Shown one piece after another: positions 1 to 8,897 of a stretch of DNA of 64,000 nucleotides (position 1 is the first letter of the stretch; every line of letters starts with the position of its first letter). The stretch covers positions 1 through 64,000 of the forward strand of contig NZ_SJSN01000011.1 in assembly GCF_004331675.1 (NCBI RefSeq), in the 5' to 3' direction. The DNA comes from Pedobacter frigidisoli (GTDB lineage: Bacteria; Bacteroidota; Bacteroidia; Sphingobacteriales; Sphingobacteriaceae). Under the pieces are notes generated by a model. That model did no database searches. It saw nothing but the letters and a program-made list of their open reading frames with translations, and was not told the DNA's origin. Both the position numbers and the translations under genes were made by a program.

Positions 1-1
1 T

Positions 2-295
2 GCGCTAAACGACCAGATGATGCAGGTGGAAGAAGTATTCACACCTCACCAATTGGATTATCTAGACGTAGTAAGGCAGCGGGTAGAAGGCGCAACCGAG
101 TTGCAGAAAAACCCCTACAAAAAGCATACGCTTGCCTGGGGAACTTGGTTATTAGCCAGATTGGCGGGATGGAGCGGATACAAATCTCACGGTCCACCTG
201 GATACATTACCATCAAAGATGGCTTCGATAAATTCAACCTACAATTTGTAGTGTATGCCGAAATAATGAAATATAAAGATGTGTGTAAAGATTAG
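2..295 (+). CDS. IS4-type transposase, C-terminal fragment (cut by window edge)
   Basis: The reading frame is open from base 2, so only about the last 97 residues are visible and the gene begins outside the window. The segment LARLAGWSGYKSHGPPGYIT resembles the C-terminal end of IS4-family transposases, where a conserved aromatic/Gly/Pro-rich stretch follows the last catalytic-core helix. The catalytic DDE residues are not in view. It would catalyse cut-and-paste movement of the insertion sequence. I could not identify a terminal inverted repeat with certainty in the 130 bases downstream; a short imperfect hairpin lies at about 332-355. Family assignment is from motif memory, so moderate confidence. 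Confidence 0.6.
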   Translation, partial: ALNDQMMQVEEVFTPHQLDYLDVVRQRVEGATELQKNPYKKHTLAWGTWLLARLAGWSGYKSHGPPGYITIKDGFDKFNLQFVVYAEIMKYKDVCKD

Positions 296-431
296 CTCCT
301 TCGGAGAGGGATTAACAGAATAGAAGTTATTCCTCAAACTTTCAAAGGGTGAGGCTTCTGCTCTTTTATCATTCCTTTGTAAACACTAATACCCTACAAA
401 CCAAAACAAAATAACTAGCGTATATTGTATT

Positions 432-935
432 ATGAAAACGATGTTGAATAAACTATTTTTGATTTCTACTGTTGTTTTAGTCACGGTGCTTTCGGCTTGT
501 GCGCAAAAGCAAGACAAGAAAGAGACGAAACAAACACAGGAAGCAGAACAAGTTATAGCCAAGAAAAAAATGAACTGGAATCCATTAACACCCGAAGAAG
601 AAAGAGTAATCGTAAATAAAGGAACCGAGTACCCAGGTACCGGCAAATATGAACATACAACAGATAAAGGAACTTACACATGCAAACGTTGTAACGCGGC
701 GCTTTATCGTTCGGAAAGCAAGTTCGATGCGCATTGCGGATGGCCCGCTTTCGATGATGAAATTAAGGGAGCTGTAAAACGCATTCCCGATGCAGATGGT
801 TCTCGTACAGAAATTGTATGCACAAACTGCGGAGCACATTTAGGTCACGTATTTTTAGGTGAGGGATTTACAAATAAAGATGCTCGCCATTGTGTAAATT
901 CTATCTCGATGAACTTCGTGGCAGATAAAGAATAA
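432..935 (+). CDS. msrB: Peptide-methionine (R)-S-oxide reductase, lipoprotein form
   Basis: MsrB reduces methionine-R-sulfoxide in oxidised proteins back to methionine. The 167-residue protein starts with a lipoprotein signal (LSAC lipobox, Cys23), so it probably acts in the periplasm attached to a membrane rather than in the cytosol. The SelR/MsrB domain spans about residues 50-165. Visible hallmarks are the two zinc-binding CxxC pairs (CKRC and CTNC), the GWPAF segment, GAHLGHVF and the catalytic cysteine in RHCVNS. It stands alone, with an intrinsic terminator about 25 bases after the stop. Identification is secure; the envelope location is inferred from the signal. Confidence 0.95.
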   Translation: MKTMLNKLFLISTVVLVTVLSACAQKQDKKETKQTQEAEQVIAKKKMNWNPLTPEEERVIVNKGTEYPGTGKYEHTTDKGTYTCKRCNAALYRSESKFDAHCGWPAFDDEIKGAVKRIPDADGSRTEIVCTNCGAHLGHVFLGEGFTNKDARHCVNSISMNFVADKE

Positions 936-960
936 GGTGGATAGAGTTGGGTTAGGTAGA

Positions 961-995
961 GGCGTGCAACGATAAGTTGTACGCCTTTTTTTTTT
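961..995 (+). terminator. Intrinsic terminator of msrB
   Basis: A 10-bp stem (961-970 with 976-985, one G-U pair) closes a 5-base loop and is followed by a run of ten T residues (986-995). It lies directly downstream of msrB. Confidence 0.9.
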
Positions 996-1103
996 AGCTA
1001 TACCTGCTTAATTTTTTAAAAAACGAACTTGTTTTGGCGCACTAATTTGTAGGTTTTAGTCATTGAAGCTTAGACCTCATACTCCCGACTTTTCCACAAA
1101 ATA

Positions 1104-1131
1104 TTGATTATAAACTAAATGCTTATATTTG
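1104..1131 (+). promoter_or_regulatory. Bacteroidota-type promoter of the RlpA-like gene
   Basis: A TATATTTG box (1124-1131) fits the Bacteroidota -7 consensus TAnnTTTG. A TTG lies at 1104-1106, 17 bases upstream, close to the expected -33 element spacing. The start codon follows 26 bases after the box. Confidence 0.65.
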
Positions 1132-1157
1132 CAGGCTCGATAAAGAAATTTTAGCCT

Positions 1158-1538
1158 ATGAAATATTTTCTGTTATTAAGTTTTTGCTTTCTTTTTTTGC
1201 AGAGCAACGCACAGAATTCTGATTCATCAAATGAACCAGATAGTATAAAAAAATCAGTTCTAGCAACTTATTACCACAGAAAATTCGAAGGTCGCCGTAC
1301 CACTAGCGGCGCAAAATACCGAGCAAAGAAACTTACCGCCGCTCATCGCACCTTACCATTCGGCACAATGATCACCGTTACCAACCCAGATAACGGAAAA
1401 TCCGTAATTGTTAAGGTTAATGACAGAGGTCCTTTCTCAAAAAGATTGGCAATTGATCTCTCGGAAAGTGCTGCAAAACAGATTGGTATCTACACAAAAG
1501 GGGTAGCTCGTGTAAAGCTAAGTTATACCTTAGAGTAG
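1158..1538 (+). CDS. RlpA-like double-psi beta-barrel protein
   Basis: A 126-residue exported protein with a signal peptide (about residues 1-18) and one double-psi beta-barrel domain (about 37-124). Visible motifs are ATYYHRKFEGRRTTSG, the LPFGT segment and VNDRGPF, which are typical of RlpA. In better studied bacteria RlpA is a septal-ring lytic transglycosylase acting on peptidoglycan lacking stem peptides. Here there is no SPOR domain, so septal targeting cannot be assumed, and many short Bacteroidota members are of unknown activity. It has its own promoter and no close co-directional neighbour. The fold assignment is firm, the enzymatic role is inferred. Confidence 0.85.
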   Translation: MKYFLLLSFCFLFLQSNAQNSDSSNEPDSIKKSVLATYYHRKFEGRRTTSGAKYRAKKLTAAHRTLPFGTMITVTNPDNGKSVIVKVNDRGPFSKRLAIDLSESAAKQIGIYTKGVARVKLSYTLE

Positions 1539-1734
1539 TATTCCATTTTGCTCTATTTTATAGTTATTATACACCTCAAATTTAAGTTATTAACACTGAT
1601 TTTTGTTTGCTAAACCCTTAAAAAGAAATGATTAGCTTTTTTTTCGCTTGAAAATGATATTTAGCTGATTGAATTCTCCACTGATTTTAAGGTAGTGTTA
1701 ACAACTTTGGTTCACAAAAAGTACCTCTGTTCTA

Positions 1735-1993
1735 TATATTTGTTTAACAAAGTTCTTTAACTTCTTGCGCTTTAAAACAAATATAAAAGCTTAGTTTTTA
1801 GTAATTTATAAGTCAATCTCTCTGATTGAAAGTTTAAATTTACCTAACTAAAATCTAAGTTGTTTGCCAGGCGGCGAGGTTAGCACTTTCACTACAGCGT
1901 TTTGATAAAAGACATTACAATCACCATATAAAATTGGTGGATGCGTGCCTTTGTCGGCTCTGTGCAAATTGAAGCTTAAAATAATATCAGGAT
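1735..1993 (+). promoter_or_regulatory. Possible promoter and long 5' leader of nrdB
   Basis: A TATATTTG box at 1735-1742 fits the Bacteroidota -7 element, though no well-spaced -33 TTTG was found (nearest TTTG at 1706-1709). If used, transcription would start near 1750 and leave a leader of about 240 bases before nrdB. The leader holds a small hairpin (1922-1926 with 1935-1939) and a GC-richer stretch at about 1866-1985. No known riboswitch consensus was recognised. In the rest of 1539-1734 I see nothing definite. Confidence 0.35.
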
Positions 1994-2965
1994 ATGGAAC
2001 AGGAGTTACTACTACAAGAAAACAAAGATAGATTCGTGCTATTGCCAATCAAATACCCGGCAATTTGGGAAATGTATAAGAAAACCGAAGCTAGTTTCTG
2101 GACTGCAGAAGAGATTGATCTTTCTGATGACCAAAAACACTGGGATAACTTAAACGATGGCGAAAGACATTTCATTTCTCATATTCTTGCTTTCTTCTCT
2201 GCTAGTGATGGTATTGTTAACGAAAACCTTGCTGTAAACTTCATGAGTGAGGTTCAATTGCCAGAAGCTCGTTGTTTCTACGGTTTCCAAATTATGATGG
2301 AAAACATTCATGCCGAAACCTATGCCTTATTAATTGATACTTATATTAAAGATCCAGAAGAAAAAGATCGCCTTTTCCATGCAATTGATACAGTTCCGGC
2401 TGTAAAAAGAAAGGCAGAATGGGCTTTACGTTGGATTGATAATGGAACTTTTGCAGAACGTTTAGTAGCATTTGCTGCGGTTGAAGGTATTTTCTTCAGC
2501 GGAAGTTTCTGTTCTATCTTTTGGTTAAAGAAACGCGGCTTAATGCCAGGGTTAACTTTCAGTAATGAGTTAATCTCAAGAGATGAAGGTTCTCACTGCG
2601 AGTTCGCCTGCTTGCTTTACAGTATGTTAAGCAATAAATTAAGCGAAGAAGCAGTTCACGGAATTATCAGCGATGCTGTAGAAATAGAAAAAGAATTTAT
2701 TACCGAAGCATTGCCAGTTGCCTTAATCGGTATGAATGCAAAATTAATGAGTCAGTATATCGAATTTGTAGCCGATAGATGGTTGCAGGAATTGGGTTAC
2801 ACAAAAATATACAATGCAACCAATCCATTCGATTTTATGGAAATGATTTCGTTGCAGGGCAAAACCAACTTCTTCGAGAAACGTGTTGGTGATTATCAAA
2901 AAAGTGGTGTCTTAACCTCTGCTGATAATAATAAACAAGCATTTTCTTTAGATGAAGACTTTTAA
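1994..2965 (+). CDS. nrdB: Ribonucleoside-diphosphate reductase, class Ia beta subunit
   Basis: The small (R2) subunit of class I ribonucleotide reductase; it stores the di-iron tyrosyl radical and passes it to NrdA to make deoxyribonucleotides. The 323-residue length is typical. The motif ENIHAETY carries the iron ligands Glu and His and, four residues after that His, the radical tyrosine. Further iron ligands are in VEGIFFSG and [11 protein letters not shown]. Because the tyrosine is present, this is a conventional radical-bearing subunit rather than a Tyr-less Ic form. It precedes nrdA in the same direction with a 159-base gap containing an inverted repeat. It may be expressed from a long leader. 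Confidence 0.96.
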   Translation: MEQELLLQENKDRFVLLPIKYPAIWEMYKKTEASFWTAEEIDLSDDQKHWDNLNDGERHFISHILAFFSASDGIVNENLAVNFMSEVQLPEARCFYGFQIMMENIHAETYALLIDTYIKDPEEKDRLFHAIDTVPAVKRKAEWALRWIDNGTFAERLVAFAAVEGIFFSGSFCSIFWLKKRGLMPGLTFSNELISRDEGSHCEFACLLYSMLSNKLSEEAVHGIISDAVEIEKEFITEALPVALIGMNAKLMSQYIEFVADRWLQELGYTKIYNATNPFDFMEMISLQGKTNFFEKRVGDYQKSGVLTSADNNKQAFSLDEDF

Positions 2966-2984
2966 ACTGAAATTTTGAATTTAG

Positions 2985-3103
2985 GAATGATGGAATGAGT
3001 GAATGCTCTTTTATCATTCATAAAATAAATAAAATATTACGAGTTGGTTTAAAGGACGGATAGCAAAACATCCACTCATTCAAAACTCACTCATTCAATC
3101 ATT
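2985..3103. repeat. Inverted intergenic repeat (AATGATTGAATGAGTGA family)
   Basis: Bases 2986-3004 pair with 3085-3103 (17 of 19 positions), making a large imperfect inverted repeat between nrdB and nrdA. Related words recur in front of aguB at about 8822-8888. Confidence 0.6.
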
Positions 3104-3124
3104 AAAAAACAAATCTCATAAATT

Positions 3125-5509
3125 ATGTTCGTACACAAAAGAGATGGCCGCAAAGAAGCGGTGCAATTTGACAAAATCACTGCCCGCATTCAAAAGTTGT
3201 GCTATGGTTTAAACGCTGACCTTGTAGATCCAATTGATGTTGCCAAAAAGGTAATTGAGGGTTTATATGATGGTGTAACTACATCAGAGTTGGATAACCT
3301 TGCTGCAGAAACTGCTGCATCGTTAACTACAAAACACCCTGATTATGCTTTGCTAGCTTCGCGTATTGCGGTTTCTAACTTGCATAAAAACACCATTAAA
3401 TCATTCTCGGGTACGATGAAAATGTTGTACGAATATTACGACCCGAAAGCGCAGAAAGCAGCACCACTTATCGCTGATGATGTTTATGAGATTATCGAAA
3501 AAAATAAGGATATTTTAGATAGTACCATCATTTACGATCGCGATTTCGGTTTCGATTATTTCGGTTTCAAAACGTTAGAGAAATCTTACCTTTTAAAAGT
3601 AAATGGTCAGATTGTAGAGCGTCCTCAACATTTGTTCATGCGTGTTTCTGTTGGTATCCACAAAGAAGATATCGATAGCGCCATCAAAACCTATAACTTA
3701 ATGAGCGAGCGTTGGTTTACACATGCTACACCAACTTTATTTAATGCAGCAACGCCAAAACCTCAAATGTCATCATGTTTCTTGTTAACCATGCAAGATG
3801 ATAGTATTGAAGGGATTTACGATACTTTAAAACAAACCGCTAAAATTTCTCAAAGTGCTGGTGGTATTGGTTTAAGCATCCATAACATCCGTGCAACAGG
3901 TTCATACATCGGTGGTACAAATGGTACAAGTAACGGTATTATACCAATGTTACGTGTATTTAACGATACCGCTCGTTACGTAGATCAAGGTGGAGGTAAA
4001 CGTAAAGGTGCCTTTGCAATCTATTTAGAGCCTTGGCATGCAGATGTTTTCGAATTCTTAGATTTGCGTAAAAATCACGGTAAAGAAGAAATGCGTGCCC
4101 GTGATTTATTCTATGCCCTTTGGATTAACGATTTGTTTATGCAACGCGTTAAAGATAATGGCGAATGGACTTTATTCTGTCCGCATGAGGCACCAGGTTT
4201 AGCAGATTGTTTCGGAGCAGAATTTGAAGCTTTATACACTAAATACGAAGCTGAAGGTCGTGGTCGTAAAACCATTAAAGCGCAAGAACTTTGGTTTGCC
4301 ATTTTAGATTCTCAAATTGAAACCGGTACACCTTACATGTTGTTTAAAGATGCAGCGAACAGCAAATCTAACCAACAGAATTTAGGTACCATTAAGAGTT
4401 CTAACTTGTGTACAGAGATTATCGAATATACATCAAAAGATGAAGTTGCAGTTTGTAACTTGGCATCATTAGCATTGCCACGTTTTGTAATCGGCGGACA
4501 GTTTGATCACCAAAAATTATACGATGTAACTTACCAAGCTACATTAAACTTAAATAAAATCATCGACCATAATTATTATCCGGTTGTTGAGGCAGAAAAT
4601 TCAAACATGCGCCACAGACCGGTTGGTTTAGGTGTACAAGGCTTAGCTGATGCGTTTATCTTATTGCGTTTACCTTTCGAAAGTGATGAGGCAAAACGTT
4701 TAAATAAAGATATTTTCGAAACGATTTATTTTGCATCGATGACGGCTTCGCATGATCTAGCTGTGAAAAATGGTCCTTACCAAACTTTCAAAGGTTCGCC
4801 ATTATCGAAAGGTCAATTCCAATTCGATTTATGGAATGTAACACCAGATAGCGGTCGTTGGGATTGGAGCGCATTACGTAAGAAAGTAGTTAAAGATGGT
4901 GTGTACAACTCTTTATTGGTTGCGCCAATGCCAACAGCATCTACTTCTCAAATCTTGGGTAACAACGAATGTTTTGAGCCATATACTTCAAACATCTACA
5001 CTCGCCGTGTATTGAGTGGAGAATTTGTAGTGGTGAACAAACACTTGTTAAAAGATTTAGTAGCGTTAGGCCTTTGGGATAACGATATGAAAAACAAAAT
5101 CATATTGGCCAACGGTTCAGTTCAGGCAATTGATGCAATTCCAGATTACATTAAAGAATTGTATAAAACAGTTTGGGAGATTAAAATGCGTAACATCATC
5201 GATATGGCTGCCGATAGAGGTGCTTATATCTGTCAATCGCAATCGTTAAACTTATTTATCAATGCACCGAATACTTCAAAATTAACTTCAATGCACTTTT
5301 ACGCATGGGAGAAAGGTTTGAAAACAGGTATGTATTACCTGCGTACTCAGGCAGCATCGCAAGCTGTTAAATTTACTGTAGAAAACCAAGGTGGTAAAGC
5401 CATTGAAGCAGTTATTCCAGCTGAAATGACACAAGACCAAGTTGCAGAAGAAATCGTTGACGGACCAGTTTGTTCAATGGAAGAAGGTTGTATTAGCTGT
5501 TCAGGTTAA
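3125..5509 (+). CDS. nrdA: Ribonucleoside-diphosphate reductase, class Ia alpha subunit
   Basis: The catalytic (R1) subunit of class Ia ribonucleotide reductase, 794 residues. An ATP-cone allosteric domain fills about residues 1-95 ([14 protein letters not shown]), so activity is probably switched by ATP/dATP. The catalytic barrel carries the first redox cysteine in PQMSSCF, the thiyl/active-site motif SSNLCTEI (Asn, Cys, Glu) and the radical-transfer tyrosine pair in GMYYLRT. The C-terminal tail ends GCISCSG, the CxxC pair re-reduced by thioredoxin or glutaredoxin. It follows nrdB and presumably is co-transcribed; an intrinsic terminator follows at 5619-5654. Confidence 0.97.
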   Translation: MFVHKRDGRKEAVQFDKITARIQKLCYGLNADLVDPIDVAKKVIEGLYDGVTTSELDNLAAETAASLTTKHPDYALLASRIAVSNLHKNTIKSFSGTMKMLYEYYDPKAQKAAPLIADDVYEIIEKNKDILDSTIIYDRDFGFDYFGFKTLEKSYLLKVNGQIVERPQHLFMRVSVGIHKEDIDSAIKTYNLMSERWFTHATPTLFNAATPKPQMSSCFLLTMQDDSIEGIYDTLKQTAKISQSAGGIGLSIHNIRATGSYIGGTNGTSNGIIPMLRVFNDTARYVDQGGGKRKGAFAIYLEPWHADVFEFLDLRKNHGKEEMRARDLFYALWINDLFMQRVKDNGEWTLFCPHEAPGLADCFGAEFEALYTKYEAEGRGRKTIKAQELWFAILDSQIETGTPYMLFKDAANSKSNQQNLGTIKSSNLCTEIIEYTSKDEVAVCNLASLALPRFVIGGQFDHQKLYDVTYQATLNLNKIIDHNYYPVVEAENSNMRHRPVGLGVQGLADAFILLRLPFESDEAKRLNKDIFETIYFASMTASHDLAVKNGPYQTFKGSPLSKGQFQFDLWNVTPDSGRWDWSALRKKVVKDGVYNSLLVAPMPTASTSQILGNNECFEPYTSNIYTRRVLSGEFVVVNKHLLKDLVALGLWDNDMKNKIILANGSVQAIDAIPDYIKELYKTVWEIKMRNIIDMAADRGAYICQSQSLNLFINAPNTSKLTSMHFYAWEKGLKTGMYYLRTQAASQAVKFTVENQGGKAIEAVIPAEMTQDQVAEEIVDGPVCSMEEGCISCSG

Positions 5510-5511
5510 AA

Positions 5512-5605
5512 ATTGGTTCAATAGTTCATTAGACAATGGTTCATTAGTTTCTAAAGCGCCATTTCCCAATGAACTAATGATTAATGAACCAATGAACATT
5601 GCAAA
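5512..5605. repeat. Inverted repeat of GTTCATTAG/CTAATGAAC words
   Basis: Words such as GGTTCATTAG at about 5538-5548 are mirrored by AATGAACTAATG and AATGAACCAATGAAC at about 5569-5599. A related copy at about 5708-5738 runs into the start of the CWC gene. Confidence 0.5.
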
Positions 5606-5618
5606 GCAATAAAATAGG

Positions 5619-5654
5619 TAAGGTTTTGGGCAAACGCTCAAAACCTTATTTTTT
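5619..5654 (+). terminator. Intrinsic terminator of nrdA
   Basis: A 10-bp stem (5619-5628 with 5639-5648) closes a 10-base loop and is followed by six T residues. Confidence 0.85.
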
Positions 5655-5718
5655 GTTTATACTTTTGTTTCTTAGCTCAATATTTCATTAGTGTAGTGCG
5701 CCAAACACCAATGAACTA

Positions 5719-5952
5719 ATGACCAACGAACCAATGAACACTCACAAACATAGCAAACACGAAATCATTCCCTGCGAAAGATGCGGAACGGCTATTGAAT
5801 GCAAGGCAAACTCTTATACCAAATGCCAATGTAGTGTGGTGCAACTTAGCATCAATGAAGTGCAATACATCTCCGAATTGTACGATGGCTGTTTATGTGC
5901 TAAATGTTTGTTTGAGTTACAACAAGAATATAGAGAAGAGATAGGAGTATAA
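5719..5952 (+). CDS. Cysteine-rich CWC family protein
   Basis: A small soluble protein (77 residues, or 72 from the second ATG at 5734) with regularly spaced cysteines: CERCG, KCQC and CLCAKC. This matches the cysteine-rich CWC family, presumed zinc-binding and of unknown function. The first codons lie in an intergenic repeat (AATGAACTAATG-type words), so the downstream ATG at 5734 (MNTHKH) may be the real start. No functional clue comes from its neighbours, since nrdA ends in a terminator upstream and a structured repeat element follows. Confidence 0.75.
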   Translation: MTNEPMNTHKHSKHEIIPCERCGTAIECKANSYTKCQCSVVQLSINEVQYISELYDGCLCAKCLFELQQEYREEIGV

Positions 5953-6044
5953 TTAACTTGCAAAATCCCTCAGGCATTTGTTCAAGAAAACCCATCTGGT
6001 TTAATTTTTTGAAAATCAAGGTTCTGCACTTTTGGGCTGTATCA

Positions 6045-6100
6045 GTCCCGCTTTTCTTCCTGCCAATTAGAAAAAAAATTGGCAGCCATTCAATCGGGTT
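6045..6100 (+). repeat. Framed hairpin element, copy A
   Basis: GTCCCGC at 6045-6051, then a perfect 9-bp hairpin (6060-6068 with 6077-6085, loop AGAAAAAA), then a flank ending ATCGGGTT at 6093-6100. It belongs to the family also seen at about 17850, 24160, 24302 (reverse), 8663 (reverse, variant), 22159 (variant) and 45932. The remaining 6101-6437 holds only a weak -7-like box (TAGTTTTG, 6263-6270). Confidence 0.65.
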
Positions 6101-6437
6101 TAATAAACAGAATGCGCTGCTCATCTCAACACCTATCTTATAACCCTAAACATGTATCATTTTTGAGCCAAGTGTCTAGGTCCGAAACAGGACATCTTTT
6201 CCAGACTTATTAACAAATATTGTTTATTTATTGCAGCGTATTTATGTGGAAACCTAAAACGTTAGTTTTGGTGCTTTTTATTGCGTTTAATTAGTCATTT
6301 CAGAAAATGTCAAGTGCAGTTGGTATTTCTGCTTAAATCAAACTCAAATCATCCTTGAGGCCTTAAAATCGATGAAAATATATATTGAAAATAGGTGTTA
6401 AATCTCGTAACAAAGCACTTCATTTGCTATCAATATC

Positions 6438-8453
6438 ATGCTTAATAAATGGTTTATTAAGTTAAAAAAACAGAAAATACATAATATTATGGAAGCGCTC
6501 ATTTCTAGTTACTGGTGGGTTTTAGTGGCACTGTTGTGCGTAGTTTTATACAAATATATTTTACGTTTCTTATTTGGGATGGTTATCGTCCCCGAAGATA
6601 GAATCGGGTTGATTACCAAAAAATTCGTGCTCTTTGGTTCAGACAAGGAGTTGCCTGATGGGCGAATTATTGCCGTAAAAGGCGAAGCTGGTTTCCAAGG
6701 TAAAACCTTAGCTCCAGGACTATATTTCGGGATGTGGTTTTGGCAGTATAGCGTAACCATGGAACAGTTTACCATCATTCCAGAGGGTAAAATTGGGTTG
6801 ATTATGGCCAAAGACGGGGCTGAAATCCCGACGGGAAATATTCTCGGACAAAGGGTAGAATCGGATAACTTTCAGGATGCCGTGAAGTTTCTGGATAACG
6901 GCGGTCAGCGAGGCCGACAGACTTCCTACATCACTTCGGGCTCTTATCGTATCAATATCATGTTATTTCAGGTTTCGGTTACCGATATGATTCGTATTCA
7001 GGAAAGCATGGTTGGTATTGTAACGACTTTGGATGGTTTACCGATTGAAGCAAATCAAATTGCCGGTAAACTGGTTGAAGGGCATAACAACTTCCAAAAC
7101 TTCGATAACTTTATCAAAAATGGTGGTAATCGTGGTTTGCAGCCTCAGGTAATTTTGGCTGGTTCTTATAACCTTAATCCTTGGGCCATTCAGTTAGAAG
7201 AAATCCCGATGACGGAGATTGCAATTGGTTATGTTGGTGTGGTTATTTCATTTATTGGTACTGATGGGAATGATTTAACTGGTGCCGATTTTAAACACGG
7301 TAACATCGTTGGCAAAGGTTCGAAAGGTGTTTGGCTGGAGCCACTTGGTCCAGGTAAATACGCCATTAACAAATACATTATGAAAGTGGAATTGGTGCCA
7401 ACAACCAATCTGGTTTTAAATTGGGCATCGGCTCGAAGCGAGGCACATAATCTGGATAAAAACCTATCTACGATTACGGTTCGTTCGAAAGATGGTTTCC
7501 CTTTCAACTTGGATGTGGCGCAGATTATTCACGTTCCAACAACTGAGGCACCAAAAGTAATTGCCCGGTTTGGTAACATGGTGAATTTGGTTTCGCAGGT
7601 TCTAGAGCCAACAATCGGTAACTATTTCCGTAACTCGGCACAAGGAAGTGATGTAATTGCTTTTTTAAGCACCCGTAAAGAACGTCAGGAATCGGCAAAA
7701 GAACATATTCGCAAAGTGCTTGATGAATATAATGTAAATGCGGTTGATACTTTAATTGGTGATATTGTTCCGCCAGAATCGTTAATGAAAACCTTAACCG
7801 ACCGTAAAATTGCGGAAGAGCAAAAGATAACTTACGAAACCCAGAAACAGGCGCAGGAAACACGTCAGGGGATGGAGAAAGAAACTGCTATCGCCGATAT
7901 GCAAAAGGATATTGTGAAAGCACAACAGAGTGTGGAGATTGCAGAACGTACTGCAAGTGCAACGGTTAAAAAATCAGAAGGCGATGCAGCTGGTGTAAAA
8001 TTGGCAGTTGGTGCAGAAGCTGAGGCTACAAAAATGAGGGCTCACGCAGAAGCAGAATCGACCAAAGCAAGAGCACAAGCAGATTCTGAGGCGATTAAAT
8101 TAAGGGCATCGGCAGAGGCAGAACAAATTACGCTAACGGGTAGTGCCGAGGCTGGTAAAATTCTAGCTGTTGGTAAATCTACTGCCGAAGCTTACGAACT
8201 TGCTGTAAAGGCTTTAGGTGGAGAAAACTTCACCCGTTATAAAATCACTGAAGAGTTATCAAAAGGTAATGTAAAATTAATTCCTGATGTGTTGATTGGT
8301 GGCAATGGAAATAATGGTGGTTCGGCAATGGATGGGTTATTAGGTCTGAAATTAATGGAACTAATGGACCCCGAAAAACGTAAAGAAGTGGTTGCCATTG
8401 CGGAAATTGTAGAAACGAAACCGAAACCAAAAAGGGATAATATTAATCCCTAG
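6438..8453 (+). CDS. Flotillin-like SPFH/band-7 membrane scaffold protein
   Basis: A 671-residue (or 654-residue) membrane-anchored SPFH protein. One N-terminal membrane segment (about residues 20-45), beta-rich SPFH-type regions (about 50-430), then a long Ala/Glu/Lys-rich stretch with repeated AEAE words (about 430-610) predicted as coiled coil, and a short Gly/Asn-rich linker near the C-terminus. Flotillins oligomerise at membranes and organise microdomains; no specific partner is visible here. Translation may start at the ATG at 6489 (MEALISSYWW), because the first 17 residues are basic and unlike an ordinary N-terminus. It is apparently monocistronic and ends in a terminator. Confidence 0.85.
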   Translation: MLNKWFIKLKKQKIHNIMEALISSYWWVLVALLCVVLYKYILRFLFGMVIVPEDRIGLITKKFVLFGSDKELPDGRIIAVKGEAGFQGKTLAPGLYFGMWFWQYSVTMEQFTIIPEGKIGLIMAKDGAEIPTGNILGQRVESDNFQDAVKFLDNGGQRGRQTSYITSGSYRINIMLFQVSVTDMIRIQESMVGIVTTLDGLPIEANQIAGKLVEGHNNFQNFDNFIKNGGNRGLQPQVILAGSYNLNPWAIQLEEIPMTEIAIGYVGVVISFIGTDGNDLTGADFKHGNIVGKGSKGVWLEPLGPGKYAINKYIMKVELVPTTNLVLNWASARSEAHNLDKNLSTITVRSKDGFPFNLDVAQIIHVPTTEAPKVIARFGNMVNLVSQVLEPTIGNYFRNSAQGSDVIAFLSTRKERQESAKEHIRKVLDEYNVNAVDTLIGDIVPPESLMKTLTDRKIAEEQKITYETQKQAQETRQGMEKETAIADMQKDIVKAQQSVEIAERTASATVKKSEGDAAGVKLAVGAEAEATKMRAHAEAESTKARAQADSEAIKLRASAEAEQITLTGSAEAGKILAVGKSTAEAYELAVKALGGENFTRYKITEELSKGNVKLIPDVLIGGNGNNGGSAMDGLLGLKLMELMDPEKRKEVVAIAEIVETKPKPKRDNINP

Positions 8454-8471
8454 TTTGAATTTAATAGTGGA

Positions 8472-8500
8472 AGTCTCGATGAAAATCGGGGCTTTTTTTT
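8472..8500 (+). terminator. Intrinsic terminator of the flotillin-like gene
   Basis: A 9-bp stem (8472-8480 with 8485-8493, two G-U pairs), a GAAA tetraloop and a T run at 8493-8500. Confidence 0.85.
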
Positions 8501-8662
8501 GTTCCGTTGGCTGAAGCTAAACGGCAATGAAATGCGATAGGGCAATCTGCTGTTCGCTCATTGCAGGCTGCTTTAACTGCTTGATCATAAATAAATTTCC
8601 ATCGACTTTAGCCAAATTAATAAACTCTGCAACCCAAAATATTTGCAAAGGATTTCCCACCT

Positions 8663-8725
8663 AAACGGGATAGAAGTGGCAGCCTCCGATTTTTTCTATC
8701 GGAGCTAAAACGGATAGCCCGACTG
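8663..8725 (-). repeat. Framed hairpin element, variant copy E (reverse)
   Basis: Read on the minus strand: an AGTCGGGC flank, then a perfect 7-bp hairpin (8684-8690 with 8698-8704, loop AGAAAAA), then GCTGCCACTTCTATCCCGTTTA-like sequence. The loop and 3' flank resemble the copies at 6045 and 22159. It lies between the flotillin-like gene and aguB; the rest of 8501-8662 carries an imperfect CCGTTGGCT..AAACGG hairpin (8503-8525). Confidence 0.55.
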
Positions 8726-8803
8726 ACAACTAATCAGAAACACTTCAATTGCTTTCCAAAAAACAATTACATAATTATGCCGTTCTACTTTTAAACAAAA
8801 TAG

Positions 8804-8811
8804 TAACTTTG
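8804..8811 (+). promoter_or_regulatory. Predicted -7 box of aguB
   Basis: TAACTTTG fits TAnnTTTG and precedes aguB by about 87 bases. No clear -33 element was found. If used, the AATGATTG-type repeat would lie within the transcribed leader. Confidence 0.45.
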
Positions 8812-8897
8812 CGCATTAATTTTGAATGATTGGATTTGCGAAACGTACAAAATCATTCACTCATTCAAAATTCATTAATTCAATCATTTTGAAAAAC

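Noticed and set aside
1540..1993. A cobalamin riboswitch or NrdR box in front of nrdB
   Set aside because: No B12-box or palindromic NrdR consensus could be found; only an unassigned leader is claimed.
5958..6143. A 61-codon plus-strand open frame after the CWC gene
   Set aside because: It spans the hairpin of element A; the composition is that of the repeat, with no family likeness.
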